Made by a program: the position numbers and the translations under genes. A stretch of 64,000 nucleotides of DNA from Nematostella vectensis (lineage: Eukaryota; Cnidaria; Anthozoa; Actiniaria; Edwardsiidae): NCBI RefSeq assembly GCF_932526225.1, contig NC_064039.1:1698001-1762000 (forward strand). The letters are read 5' to 3'. Each line of letters begins with the position of its first letter. The first letter of the stretch is position 1. Positions 24,801 through 35,236 of this stretch are shown here, piece after piece. The notes beneath the pieces are model-generated. The model made no database searches. It saw only the letters and a program-made list of their open reading frames with translations, and was not told the DNA's origin.

Positions 24801-26053
24801 TGCTCATTTGTAGAACAATTGTGGTGGGGTAATCTGAAGTTGCTCAAAATAAGGTACCCCCCACGCTACACTCTTTGTGCTTCAACCATCCATTTCCATT
24901 GTCCCCAGCATTTCCTAACAAGCAGCAGCAATGTAATCCAATCACTTACAGCATGAACCTTCTGGTTCTGAAGTGGTTTTAAGATAATGCTTGGTTTTCT
25001 CAGTTCACTTAATGTCTGGCCCTCAGTGACATCGTGGCCAATATGCTGAGGGGTCTTTCTAGTAACCAGTACATCACAACTGTGACAATACAACCAGCTA
25101 CACTCCTTTGATTTGTGCTCCATCATTGCTCTCAACTCTTTGTCAATCTTCAGTTGCTGCTCATTAGGTCTTGACGCTGTAATGATGTCTTGGTGAGCTT
25201 TCTTCCTCACGTCAGACAATGTCTCATCCTCCCATTGAAAGAATGAGCAGGCCTTTCTATCCCTACACGCAGAGCAGGCAAAGAACAGACGAGGTTCACG
25301 ACCATCCTTGAAGAACCGCTCAAAGAGCAGCATTGGACCTTGAACAAAAATAACCAGGTTTATGGCATGTCAATTATACTGTACATAATAACAAAACATT
25401 TATCACTTACAGCATAAAGCAATCAAAAGCTAAACTGCAGAATACCCGTCCACATTTTTAAGGCCTCTAAATTTCAGTGGTCCGTGGTCCACAGTCAACG
25501 ACTACTTGTCTCACTTCGGACTGCGGACTGCGGACCCCACGGTAGCAATAGCTTAGATGACTTAGATATATTAACCAATGCTTCGTTCTTTAAATATGCA
25601 AAAACGACTGCGGACTATGGACAGTGGACCACTGTAGCAATACCTTATATGACTTAGATATATCCATTAAAATTTTGTTCTTTAACTAAACAAAGACGAC
25701 TTAGGACTGCGGACTTCGGACCACGATGACTTATACCACTTAGATATAATGTCCTCACTGCGGACCACAATGACTTATACCACTTAGATATAATGTCCTC
25801 ACTGCGGACCACAATGACTTATACCACTCAGATATAATGTCCTCACTGCGGACCACGATGACTTATACCACTTAGATATAATGTCCTCACTGCGGACCAC
25901 GGCAGTAACTTGGCTCCACAGTGGAAAGGTATTCTGAAGGTGCTGTGAGTTTCGTATCTTACCGTGAGGACACTCGGGGATTTCTCTGCCTTCTCCCTGC
26001 AAAATATACACACTGACGCCTAGCCTCTCTGTAGCAGCGTGTTGAGTGGCCAT
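14603..26053 (-). CDS. ZCCHC4: ZCCHC4, 28S rRNA N6-adenosine methyltransferase
   Basis: The vertebrate orthologue methylates an adenosine of 28S rRNA, acting in the nucleus and nucleolus. Exons in order: 26053-25963, 25338-24950, 24418-24327, 24208-24130, 17667-17445, 16991-16894, 16378-16251, 16133-16058, 15948-15897, 15326-15269, 15202-15125, 14708-14603. They sum to 1470 nt (489 aa; the human protein is about 513). The order is: GRF-type zinc finger beginning [12 protein letters not shown] with [11 protein letters not shown] and FFQWED; Rossmann-fold methyltransferase with VLCLGTPR and [19 protein letters not shown]; catalytic [30 protein letters not shown]; then CxxC-rich zinc modules; a CCHC knuckle [14 protein letters not shown]; and a Lys-rich tail. 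All exon phases fit. Oddities: the exon 4/5 intron is almost wholly a 34-bp repeat array, and exon 6 must use a GC donor (AAG|GCCAGT) inside a 74-bp array. Without GC splicing the frame stops 12 codons later. Confidence 0.93.
14759..14904. repeat. Imperfect inverted repeat (hairpin), 55-bp arms
   Basis: The arms at about 14759-14814 and 14849-14904 are reverse complements with few differences. They share ATACCCTGGGTACC, GACTTCTCTCGTCCAGTGAC and their complements, around a loop of about 34 bp. It lies in the last ZCCHC4 intron, some 50 bp upstream of the final exon. It is probably a small fold-back element or MITE. Confidence 0.75.
15696..15882. repeat. (TTG/TTA)n microsatellite
   Basis: This is about 185 bp of TTG and TTA triplets, reading CAA/TAA in the sense of ZCCHC4. 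It begins only about 15 bp inside the intron from the exon 9 donor at 15896. The long Asn and Val/Leu runs that it encodes are translation artefacts. Confidence 0.9.
16410..16925 (-). repeat. 74-bp minisatellite seeded by ZCCHC4 exon 6 donor
   Basis: There are seven units. CATGGATGG landmarks lie at 16478, 16556, 16629, 16703, 16777, 16838 and 16912 (spacings 78, 73, 74, 74, 61 and 74). In gene sense most units repeat the exon 6 end CCATCCATGAAG-ATGCTAGATTATAAG followed by intron sequence; one unit has an internal deletion. The unit at the real exon reads AAG|GC. The unit at 16609-16610 reads AAG|GT, and the most distal unit has AG|GT near 16459-16460. Confidence 0.9.
17715..24150 (-). repeat. 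6.4 kb array of 34-bp repeat seeded by ZCCHC4 exon 4 donor
   Basis: There are about 190 tandem copies with plus-strand core ACTCACATATCTATGGTCTA. In the gene sense each unit reads GATATAGACCATAGATAT|GTGAGTATAGCACACT. This is the last 18 nt of exon 4 (codons D-I-D-H-R-Y) plus its 5' splice site. The authentic exon end at 24130 merges into the array without a boundary. Variant units (AGTCACATA, CTCTCATAT, ATATTTTATGG) recur in ordered blocks, giving a higher-order structure of about 1 kb. The array fills nearly all of the 6.46 kb intron 17668-24129. Confidence 0.95.
24262..24306. repeat. Short CAA/GATAAC/AATAAT microsatellite
   Basis: This is about 45 bp of (CAA)n grading into GATAAC, GATAAT and AATAAT repeats, in the intron between ZCCHC4 exons 3 and 4. 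Confidence 0.7.
25728..25904. repeat. 44-bp tandem repeat in ZCCHC4 intron 1
   Basis: GACTTATACC landmarks lie at 25728, 25772, 25816 and 25860, an exact 44-bp period. Each is followed by a CACTTAGATATAATGTCC-like sequence and CTGCGGACCAC. More degenerate relatives (GACTGCGGACT, AGATATA) extend upstream to about 25450. Unlike the other arrays in this gene it does not contain the exon donor. Confidence 0.85.
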
Positions 26054-26826
26054 TCTTTAATGGTAAGTATACTACAAGACAGAAGCACGAGAGCCGAGTT
26101 GTCACAAAAATTCCGCCATCTTGAAAAGTCGATAGTGAGTGGGACTGGGAATGCCAAAATAATTTACATGGGTTTCCTGTAGAGCAATTTACACAGGATA
26201 CCCAAGCTTTCTTCTCCGTTGATGGGGGACTCGAAGAAAACATACCCTTTCCATTTCGAACAAGGCAAAATGAATGAACAAATAACACGCAAAACAGCAT
26301 TAAGTATCACTGAAAGCCCTTGTAGATCTCGCTCCCTCTCCACTGCTCAAACTCTCGCCTAAGTGAAGCCTAACAATAAAGCAACCTGCCACCCCGCTCA
26401 GGGGCTCTATTGTATGACGTCACGGGCGGTCAGGGTGACGCCTTGATTAATAATGCATCCAGAAAAAAACGATCTTCAAGCCATAACAATAATCAAAATG
26501 GCGTTAGTATTTATGCTGGAAAAGTGAAAACATGGTCAAGGTATACGGTACAGGGGAATTAGTACCGGGGATTTGGTCCCTCCATAGATAGTAGGTGAGT
26601 GATGAGGAAATTCCTTGCACGCTTTAGGTTTATTTCCTGCTCTAAAAGATTCAGAAGTCTGTTTTATAAGACAATGAAAAGGAACACAGTAGAAAAAAGG
26701 CAGGCGGCGAGAAGGCACGTATGAATTATCACCAAAGGAAATAGTCCTATATATTCTTGTTATCTCATGTTATTTTTGTACGCGCCAGGGTGGTGTAGGG
26801 ACGCACGCTTGCCACTAGACAGGGCC
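26054..26826. other. Divergent intergenic region between ZCCHC4 and acidic CAP gene
   Basis: About 770 bp separate the two divergent start codons, so both 5' UTRs and promoters must lie here unless an upstream non-coding exon exists. I see a CRE palindrome at 26415 but no clear TATA box. Confidence 0.5.
26415..26422. promoter_or_regulatory. CRE palindrome TGACGTCA
   Basis: This is an exact CREB/ATF consensus, 362 bp upstream of the ZCCHC4 start and 405 bp upstream of the CAP gene start. An 8-bp match can occur by chance, so function is inferred only from its position in a divergent promoter. Confidence 0.4.
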
Positions 26827-29800
26827 ATGAGACGAGCTTGGACGTTAAGGGTCTTTCTGCTGCTTGGCTTCCTGGCATTAGCTCCAGGTAAGGGCACCTT
26901 CCCACCCACCCCACCCCTAGTGGCGGTACAAGCCTTATTTGAGTTCAAGAAGTCTCAAAGAAAAGTTTGGTAACTTGTTGGAATATCTGATAAAGGCTTA
27001 CAACAAAATGCATGTGCATGTATTTCAGCATCGAAGATCCATAAGCGTAGACTACATATCACACACAGGGCAGGTGGAAAGACCTTAGAAGGTAAACATT
27101 TCTAGCAGCTTGGGTCATTAAGTGAACTCGGAAAAATACATGATAATAAGAAATCAAATGTACTAACAAGAAGAACATGACTAACGAATGTGTATTTGAT
27201 TATGGAATTATATGCTCTAAAATTATGTTAAGATTGTTAATTGAGATGACATCTAACACTGTAATTGCATGCAGACTTAGTTTCACTTGGAAAATTCTTC
27301 GACCCGCATGATATGAATGGACTTGTGCAGTCAATCAAACCCAAACTAGTGGAAGAGACTCACCAAGAGAGAAGTAAGTGCGCAATACCACCAGCCCTAC
27401 CCCCCTTCCAAGAGTTCTTGTACACTGAAGTAGCGTGTGATCGTGTAAAAATGTCGTGTGCATGTCTTCCCCGGGGATCAAGGGAGTGGAGACTAGAACC
27501 CAAGCATGTGCATGCATACATATGCATGTATTAACGTGCCATATCGTGTTCCTTAAAAAAAAAAAAACAGCTGTACATCTGAAGAAATGCGGACTCTCTC
27601 TTTTCTGATACATCTGGGATTTTTATGTTAACTGCATGTCTTTCTAACAGTGATGCTCCAGCAGAATGGCATCGAAGACATGTTCCCCTTAGACGCCACA
27701 GTGGAACTTGGACACCGCAAGAGGCTGCCACGCCCTATTGAGGCAACAGAGGTAAAAACAGCGGAAAAAGATGCATTTGGTGATAGCAACGATGATGAAG
27801 AGTACATGAAGGATATGCCGGAGTATAACGTGGAGACGAAAGCAGATTACAAGGGTAACGAGGAAGCGGCAGAATGGCTCATGAATAATCCCAACAAGTT
27901 CAATGTCATGCCTGAAGAGGATTCTAAAGGTCTGGTGTCAGAGGATGACCTGGCAAAGCAAGGGGCAATGAGTGATGAAGCGGATGCTAAAAGTGGCTCT
28001 GAAAAAGCACAAGATGTAGACGATTCAAAATTGTTATACACAGAAGATCCCATGAAACAGGGGGAACTAAACGATGATGTGAACTCTAAAGAGACATCAG
28101 ACAAGGTTAAAACGGGGGAAGACGATGATGAAGCTCAATATTCAGATAAAACGTTTTGGAACACTAAAAGTGAAGATGACCCCGAGAAAATATATTCAAA
28201 ATATGAAAAGTTCGCATCGGAGCTAGAAAAAAATGACGCGAAAACTGAGAGCGAGCGCGTGAAGGATGCCACAGACTTCCCACATGGCAAACATGCGGCG
28301 GACACTCCTAGCAACCATGACGTCACGGAGTTCAACGGTGACACAGAAGGTGACGTCACTATAACAAATGATGACGAGAATGCGGACACAGTGCAGCATG
28401 GAAAAATTTCTGTCGATGACAACAGGGAGAGTAAAGTGGCGAATAAACTTGCGGAGGAAGAGGAGGAGAGTAAAGAGGCGGAGGACATGGTCAGCGCGAG
28501 TAAGTCCATCGAGGAGATGATGAACAAGCTCCACATGAACACTGGCGACAAGGGTGATGGCCAGGAAAATAGCGACAAGGTAGTTTACCTCGCCGGATAC
28601 CCACGATTTTATGAAGGGAGCAGCCATAGGTTTCATTGTATTTGGCGATCCTAAGAAATGACCCACTTTCTGGCGGCCACGGGAAATAGGGGTACCAATG
28701 CAACCGAGGAATAGCCTAAAAAAATAAAAAAAGATATGTCTAAAATTGGGATACCCCTGGCTACGTGTTTGCACAGGTACGCATGCAGTAGCATGTAACA
28801 CCTCGTAATAGTTTAAATGAGCTCTATCTTCATATTTTAGGTAGTTGCTATCAAGGATTCACAAAATGACCTGTTTTCAGACTATCTATACCGTTTTTCA
28901 GACAGACTTTGCTAAGCATAAGCCGTCGTATGTGAAGGCATTGAAGGCATTCCTACACAAGGTTCATCAGAGCAAACCTCCCAAGCTAGTCCCAGTCTAC
29001 CGCATCACACACTTGCCTCGCTTGGGGCAAAAGGCCCTACGCCTGCGGCATAAAGCGACAGACGAAAGACCGGGGACATCACGGCAAAATATCCGGTAAG
29101 GCTACACACAAGCACGTGAAATCACGGCAAAACATACGAAAGGGCATTTAGCACAATGGGCGAATTCCCCAGCTTAGCCCTTACGCTTTAGATGACATGA
29201 TTCGACGCATGTCTAGATGGTACACATTTTTTTTTTCTATTCTTATCATGGAATGATTTTTTTAAATTTATTTCTATATTATGCTACGCACTTGTTGTAT
29301 TTTGTTTTTTTCGTCATTGTATGGGTGGAACTCTGTTCCTGGTCACTTTCCTCGATTCTGGCCTATTTCTCGTGCTTGAGCTACCTCATCTGCATCATCA
29401 TTACAGAAAAACCAATATAACCACAAAAGATCGATCCCAAAACTATAATATTTTTATCAGACAAGAAGATGATGACACTGGAGACCGTGACCCAACGCCC
29501 AGTGAGCTCAGGCATCTCGAGTCGCTGATGATAGAGAAGACGACAGGTGATCAAGACACACAGAGGGGAGGGGTCCCTGGAGTGGAAATGCTTCATCCAC
29601 AGATATCCCACGAAGGAGATCAGCGACATGGTATGTTGAATGCGTTAGAATAGATCACTTCCGATTGAACCCATTTTGGGAATATTTTAGTACTCTTTAT
29701 GAATGAAATATTGCCCCAATTAATTGAATATGGGAAGTGGTATATTGCACGGTTCCCCTTTCGTTCGCCACAGGTATCCCGAGCAGGTTTGGCGAGTGGA

Positions 29801-30850
29801 ATGGTTGGTCTACCTGTTCTGTGTCGTGCGGTAGCGGTAGCAAAATGCGAGCGAGGATTTGCCGCAAGCTCCCTTGTCAAAGTCGCGACCTTTACCAAAC
29901 TAAACCCTGTGCGCAGGATGTTTGTCCAAGTAAGTGGTGTGTGTGTGTGGGGGGGGGGGGGGGAGGGGGGAGTGGGGTTGGGGGGTGGTGGTGGGGAAAG
30001 CCAGCAGTTACTTGAAGCACATCAATTTTCTAAGTGTGACTTTTAAGGGAGTAGAAAGGTATAGGGGGTGGGTAGCCAGCAGTGTAGTGGGTAGCCTAAA
30101 CCTCCTTACTAGAGCTCACTACTAGCGCGTTACTGAAGGAATTATGAAAGAGGCTTTTCTGGCAAAGCCTACATCTATACAAATCCCCTTCGCCAACGTA
30201 TTATAACAAACCTTTCTTCGGTATCAGTACTTTATTATTTGCCTTTATACGTGCCTCGATAATTTTCATTACAAATCTTTCTTGGCCTGTTCACCTCCAT
30301 TTTTAAAATAACATTGCGCTCTATCCTAACAGGCGATTGGGTCAAAGAATCCTTATCAGCCCATAACAGACTGCGTTCCCGCCACCACTCGCCTCCTCTC
30401 ACCTGGTCCAAAACACTAGAGATAGAAGCCAAGCAAATAGCGAAGACACTCGCGTCCCGAGACTACATCGGCTCACAAGATCTACACGAGGACTCGGGCG
30501 AGAATATAGCTCAGCTCCGGGCCAACCCCGACTCGCTGCACTTGGCGCGAAAAGCAGTCGAGCTTTGGTATAATGAGGTTCGATCCTATAGCTTTGCGTA
30601 TCCCCAGCTGACTCCTAAGGATCGGCATTTTGTACAGATGATCTGGCGTAAGACTCGCGCAGTCGGGATGGCGCACGCCAGAAGTCCGAGTGGCGAGTAC
30701 ACGTTTGTAGTAGCGCTTTACGGTGGTCCGGGTATCGATCGCCGGACCTTACGCGCGAATGTGCTACGCGCGGGTAGATCACATGATGTTTATACGGAGT
30801 TTAGGGCAGTGATACCTAGAGTAGGACATCGCCATCACGCCATGCAGTAG
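26827..30850 (+). CDS. Secreted acidic protein with TSP1 and C-terminal CAP (SCP) domain
   Basis: Exons: 26827-26887, 27029-27091, 27275-27373, 27651-28579, 28902-29095, 29461-29630, 29774-29929, 30333-30850. They sum to 2190 nt (729 aa). Residues 1-20 form a signal peptide (MRRAWTLRVF followed by a Leu-rich core). Next come a basic stretch (KIHKRRLHI) and a large Asp/Glu/Lys-rich, probably disordered region encoded by the 929-nt exon, with loosely repeated SEDDxxKQG-like segments. A thrombospondin type 1 repeat follows (WNGWSTCSVSCGSGS, six cysteines). The intronless CAP domain has HNRLRSRHH, SGENIAQ, YSFAYPQLTPKDRHFVQMIW and FVVALYGGPG. CAP proteins are secreted or membrane-associated binding modules, but the ligand here is unknown. 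The exon phases match throughout. The 61-nt signal exon with a phase-1 intron is shared with the CAP gene at 35237. Confidence 0.87.
29941..29998. repeat. GT/G-rich tract just after a 5' splice site
   Basis: A (GT)n run followed by G runs interrupted by A and T starts about 10 bp inside the intron after the TSP1 exon. It could form a G-quadruplex in the pre-mRNA. Confidence 0.6.
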
Positions 30851-32318
30851 AATGTACATAACGCAATCGACGAAGCGGGAGATTGGTATATTCGTATAAA
30901 TACGAATAGTAAGAAGTATATTATATTATGATTTAGTATGATTAGTATTAAGTTGCCGATAGTGTCAAAGGTAATCAGGATGCTTGGATAGAACAGCTGG
31001 CGTTGTTTTTGCGATGTGGGTTCTAGTGATGCTTTTTATCGAGAGGGTGATAAGGGTTCCATACATATAATCTCAAGTGAAAATGAAAACCAACATACCT
31101 CTGAAAAATAAGAACAAATACGTGGTCCACTTTGATCACGAAAGGTTCCTCTTTGAGGTAAAGTTAAAAAGACAAAACACGCATTACAGTTTATATCATT
31201 TCGGAAAAGCGAGAGAGTAAAAATATTGTCTAAACAAAAATTTAACATTTTAACATTTGGAAAGTGGAAAAGTTTATGGACTTTTGTTGTCGTTGTTATA
31301 AAGATGTCCTATTGCCTTGTTAACAATGTCACAACGTCGATTTCGGTGCACTAGGTACTTATGATGAGCTAGAGTTCTCATGAATAAAAAGTGTCAAGGA
31401 ATACAGAGTATATTGCCGTGTCTGCTGGTGTCTCTGAGTATATTGTAGTGTCTGCTGGTGTCTCTGATTTATGTTTTTACATAAAACTGGTTCCGCATTC
31501 ATGCTGCTTTACGGCTCTATTTATGTGTAGAAGGTTGAAATGTTTATGGTTGTATTGATGTCGTTCAAACGAAATGTTCCACTATGAAACAATACTCATG
31601 AATAAAAAGCGGCAGGAATGCAGAGTATATTGACGATGTCTGTTTGCTGCTACTTTACCAAAAAATAGCCTCGCGTTCCTGCCACTTTATTCACATGAGT
31701 ATTAAACACACAAAAAATCCCAATCGTTTCTAGTTTTTCTTAACAAAGCTAGACTAGTAGTTTTGTTGGGATATTAAAAAGAATAGAAAAACTACCGCTC
31801 ATTTAGCTCCCTCAAGACCTTATTGCGGCTACGGCACATTTAGCTTATTCAAGATCTTATGCGGCTACCGCTTATTTAGCTCACTCAAGACCTTGTGCTT
31901 GCCTTGCTTTAGCTTTTCTGGCTTTAGAATTTAACGTTTTACCCGCGAATCCTTAACGAACACAGGAAACCCGGTTCAATGCACTTTTTTTTGTAAAATT
32001 TCCACTTAGCCTTATTTATAGGACGCTCAGAGACCGTTGGCGTTACTCAGTGAAGCAAACGAGCGCCGACAGGGGCGTACGCAGCCTATAGGCCTGCAGT
32101 CACTGGACTCTTATTGGCATAACGAGTGCAACAAATCAAATGTTTACTTATTCATTTTTATGTACGTAGTTTTATATATATGATGAGGATAAAAACTATA
32201 ATTTTCTTAATCATGGTAGTCTACAGAAGATTTCCAAACATATTGTTATGTCGTTCAGTGCCACGCGACGACTGAAGTCCTATTTCAGATCGAGGATGAC
32301 AGAGGATCGTGTAATATT

Positions 32319-33515
32319 TGTACAGGACCCGAAATGATCCCAGGACCCGAAACGCTCCCAGGACCCGAAATGATCCCCAAAAGTACCCCAACTACTGATC
32401 CCGGGACCCGAAACGATACCGAGGAGTCCCCGAAATCAACCCCACGGAAATGCGGTAAGGGAAAGCAGAAGAAGCACTTCCAATTCTTAAAGCATAATTT
32501 AGGGTTGACAACCAATTTATTTCTAAATAACATGACTTAAAAAACTTAAATTCCAATACAATACTTCTATTTATTACATTGCCCCGGCGGTAAACCCATA
32601 AACAGAGTCCAAAACAAATACACAACTTTTAATTGCTACTGAAAGGAGTACAACATAAACATAGCACAGCCAAAGCACAGCCTTGCTCAGAACAACCAAA
32701 CTTTTGACCTTCGAAACATTTGCAGTTCCAACACATGACTCTGACACTATAAATCTCGTTTTCCGGTAAACATCACCCTAAAAATCTATATTCATTTGAC
32801 AACCAAACGTGTTTTTCACCACGAAATCCATGTTCACACGAGCGAATATTTACCGACAGCCGGTTTGGCCGAGAAGATGGAATTACAAAAGCACACTGAG
32901 TAATGCACTCGAACAACCCTTTTACTACCGTTGCAAAATATTAAGAGATGTGGCTTTTGTTGAAAGCAATATGTGAGTTTTGAATTTCCTTATGTAGTAG
33001 TGCGTACACCACTGCATGATTTCTCTCTATCTCTCTTTATGATAGGTCTTTCATTCACCGAACACAAACAAACATTTTCCTACGGGAAAGCAGAGGCATG
33101 TCTAATCTTTGGAGACATTCGTTTATGGCTTGTTATGTATGAATTATTTATTCACGCCTGGTTCTTCAAATTACCATCACGGGAATTTTTATTTGACCCC
33201 AATTGTTGACTCAACCAAGCTGTCGAAAGCTGTATTTCCCGCGCAGTCGTATATAAAAATCTTAATACTATGGTTTTAGTTAATTCAAATTTCTGGATAG
33301 TGACAAAAATGACGCTTAAATGTTTCATATGTTTTTAAAACTGAAAGCCAATCCTTCCACATTCCTTTTGTTTGTCCATTACCGCAATTCCTTGGGGTTC
33401 ATTTCGGGGACTCTTGGGGATCGTTTCGGGTCCCGGGATCAGTTGGGGTACTTTTGGGGATCATTTCGGGTACTGGGATCGTTTCGGGTCCTGGGATCAT
33501 TTCGGGTCCTGTACA
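32319..33515. mobile_element. 1.2 kb non-autonomous element with long terminal inverted repeats
   Basis: The left end (about 32319-32450) starts GTACAGGACCCGAAATGATC. The right end (about 33390-33515) is its reverse complement, ending CGGGTCCTGTAC. The inverted repeats are about 130 bp, imperfect, and built from short sub-repeats of GGACCCGAAAYGATCCC. No transposase was recognised in the centre, so this is a MITE-like or fold-back DNA element. No unambiguous target-site duplication was found by eye. Confidence 0.75.
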
Positions 33516-35035
33516 GTACTACAGTACTCAAAAGCTGAATCTCTTATGAATAAAAAGGGGGATGTAGAGTATATAATTTTCAGTCAGCAGCATCATGAGC
33601 GATCCCGAAGGCGATGTCGATCTCGGAGGGAGGTCAGATCAGACGACCAGGTAGTTGAGATTACATTTGACATTTCACGGCCATCTTTTTTGAAAGGGAG
33701 GGGAGGGATGGAGAACGTCCCCATGCTTGATAACAGGCCGTTTTGATACGATTTACCAAAACTCTACCGATACTGGTAACCCATCTTTGCGGCGTTTTCG
33801 CCAACGCTATGTATGTAGTACGATGAAGTTAACCGAAGGTTCATTTGTGTCATATATGTTGTGTACCACACGTTGGGTACCCTGTGCGGGAGCGCGGTTA
33901 CTTAGCGGGCCAGAGTGTTCTCCAGCTGTATGAACAGGCTCGTTGATTATATGCTAAATAAAGGTTCATTCACACCTTCCTACATACTCAACAATTTGTA
34001 CTTCAGCGCTATGTATGCAATACGATGAAGTTAACCGAAGGTTTAATTTTATTCTAGCAATGATGACGACAGGAATGATAATCATATCAAGATCCCCAAA
34101 AAGAAAAAGGAAAAAAAAATCCCTCGTAAAATCGTAAAAAGTGCTAGTTAACCTAGCAAAAAGGGGAAAAGAAAATACAGAAACAAATGTGTAAAGCATA
34201 AACCTTTGTTTTTATGGTAATTTTGATACCTCTTCACATAAATGGTAACTCAAGATTGAATGTAAACAAAGAAGCTATAGGAAGCATAAATAGAGATGAT
34301 TAGAAAATAATCGTGAGAGGATAATTCAATGTTTTTCCTTGTTTGTCTTCACCTGAATTATGATTACCTTCACCTAACTTGGGGAAACAACACCAGCGAT
34401 GGTGGTATACACAGAACCTAAGTGTTGAATAAAGCACGTATTCGCACCAAAACTGGTTGCATTTTGTTCCTTTAGCGCCAGCTCTGTTCTTACGCGTTAA
34501 TTATATCACCACTTTCTTGTACCACTTTCAAACCACGCGTTTAAGTAACTCTAACCCAGAGTGCAATTATTCTACAGCCCGTGGCCTACTTAACATAAAA
34601 AAACTATGACATCGTTATGAGCCAATAGCGCGCATTTTATTGACTTTGGGAAAAAAAGCGATGCTGCTATACACGACCTGCTAACGGCACTCCAGTATTA
34701 GTCACCCCGTTGCAAGCCGCGCGAATAGCGCGCCGTGGACCCGTGCCCTGTGCCCCGAGACGAGAGGCGTAACGCTTTACAAGCTAGTTATTCGTGACTG
34801 ACCTTATGAAGTCATTCTACTCTCTAAATTGACGCTTGTGATTCCTGTTTTTCCCATTTCCATAGAGAAATAATTTTTAAAAGGTAAGTCTCAAATACAT
34901 TTTTCTCCATTATATTAATATATTTTATTATCCAGCTTCTATCTAAAATGATCTTTTAGAGAATTCTCGCCTAACGAGGATATGTTGTTAATGGGTTATC
35001 ATTGAAAGAAAACTTGACGCTTATCTCTGTGTCGT

Positions 35036-35165
35036 GTATTGTTGATAGTTTATTGTCTTGTCGATATAGTCGTTTATTGTTGATAGTTTATTGTCTTGTC
35101 GACTTAGTCGTGCATTGTTTGATAGTTCATTGTCTTGTCGACTTAGTCGTTTATTGTTGATAGGT
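35036..35165 (+). repeat. 38-bp tandem repeat upstream of second CAP gene
   Basis: There are a little over three copies of ATTGTTGATAGTTTATTGTC followed by TTGTCGACTTAGTCGTTT, with periods of 38-39 bp. It ends about 70 bp before the start codon at 35237, so it lies in the promoter or 5' UTR. Confidence 0.85.
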
Positions 35166-35236
35166 TATATCTCCCAGACAATGCTCAGGCCGGATGGGCT
35201 TGGCAGCTTCAAATACTAGAATAAGCGTCAGGCGAT

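Larger units (their letters stand above)
30851..35236. other. Intergenic region between the two CAP genes
   Basis: No gene was recognised. It contains short local repeats: CATGAATAAAAAG near 31379 and 31598, each followed by a CAGAGTATATTG block, and CATTTAGCT...CAAGA blocks at 31798-31905. It also holds the 32319-33515 inverted-repeat element, a repeated GCTATGTATG...AATTAACCGAAGG-like block near 33808 and 34011, and the 38-bp repeat just upstream of the second CAP gene. Confidence 0.5.

Noticed and set aside
25728..25904. 44-bp array as another donor-seeded repeat
   Set aside because: It is in ZCCHC4 intron 1, but its unit shares no convincing sequence with the exon 1 end or donor at 25963.
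27847..28801. Ser/Leu-rich antisense frames opposite the acidic CAP gene exon
   Set aside because: They are the complement of Asp/Glu/Lys codons. The plus-strand exon has splice sites in phase with its neighbours.
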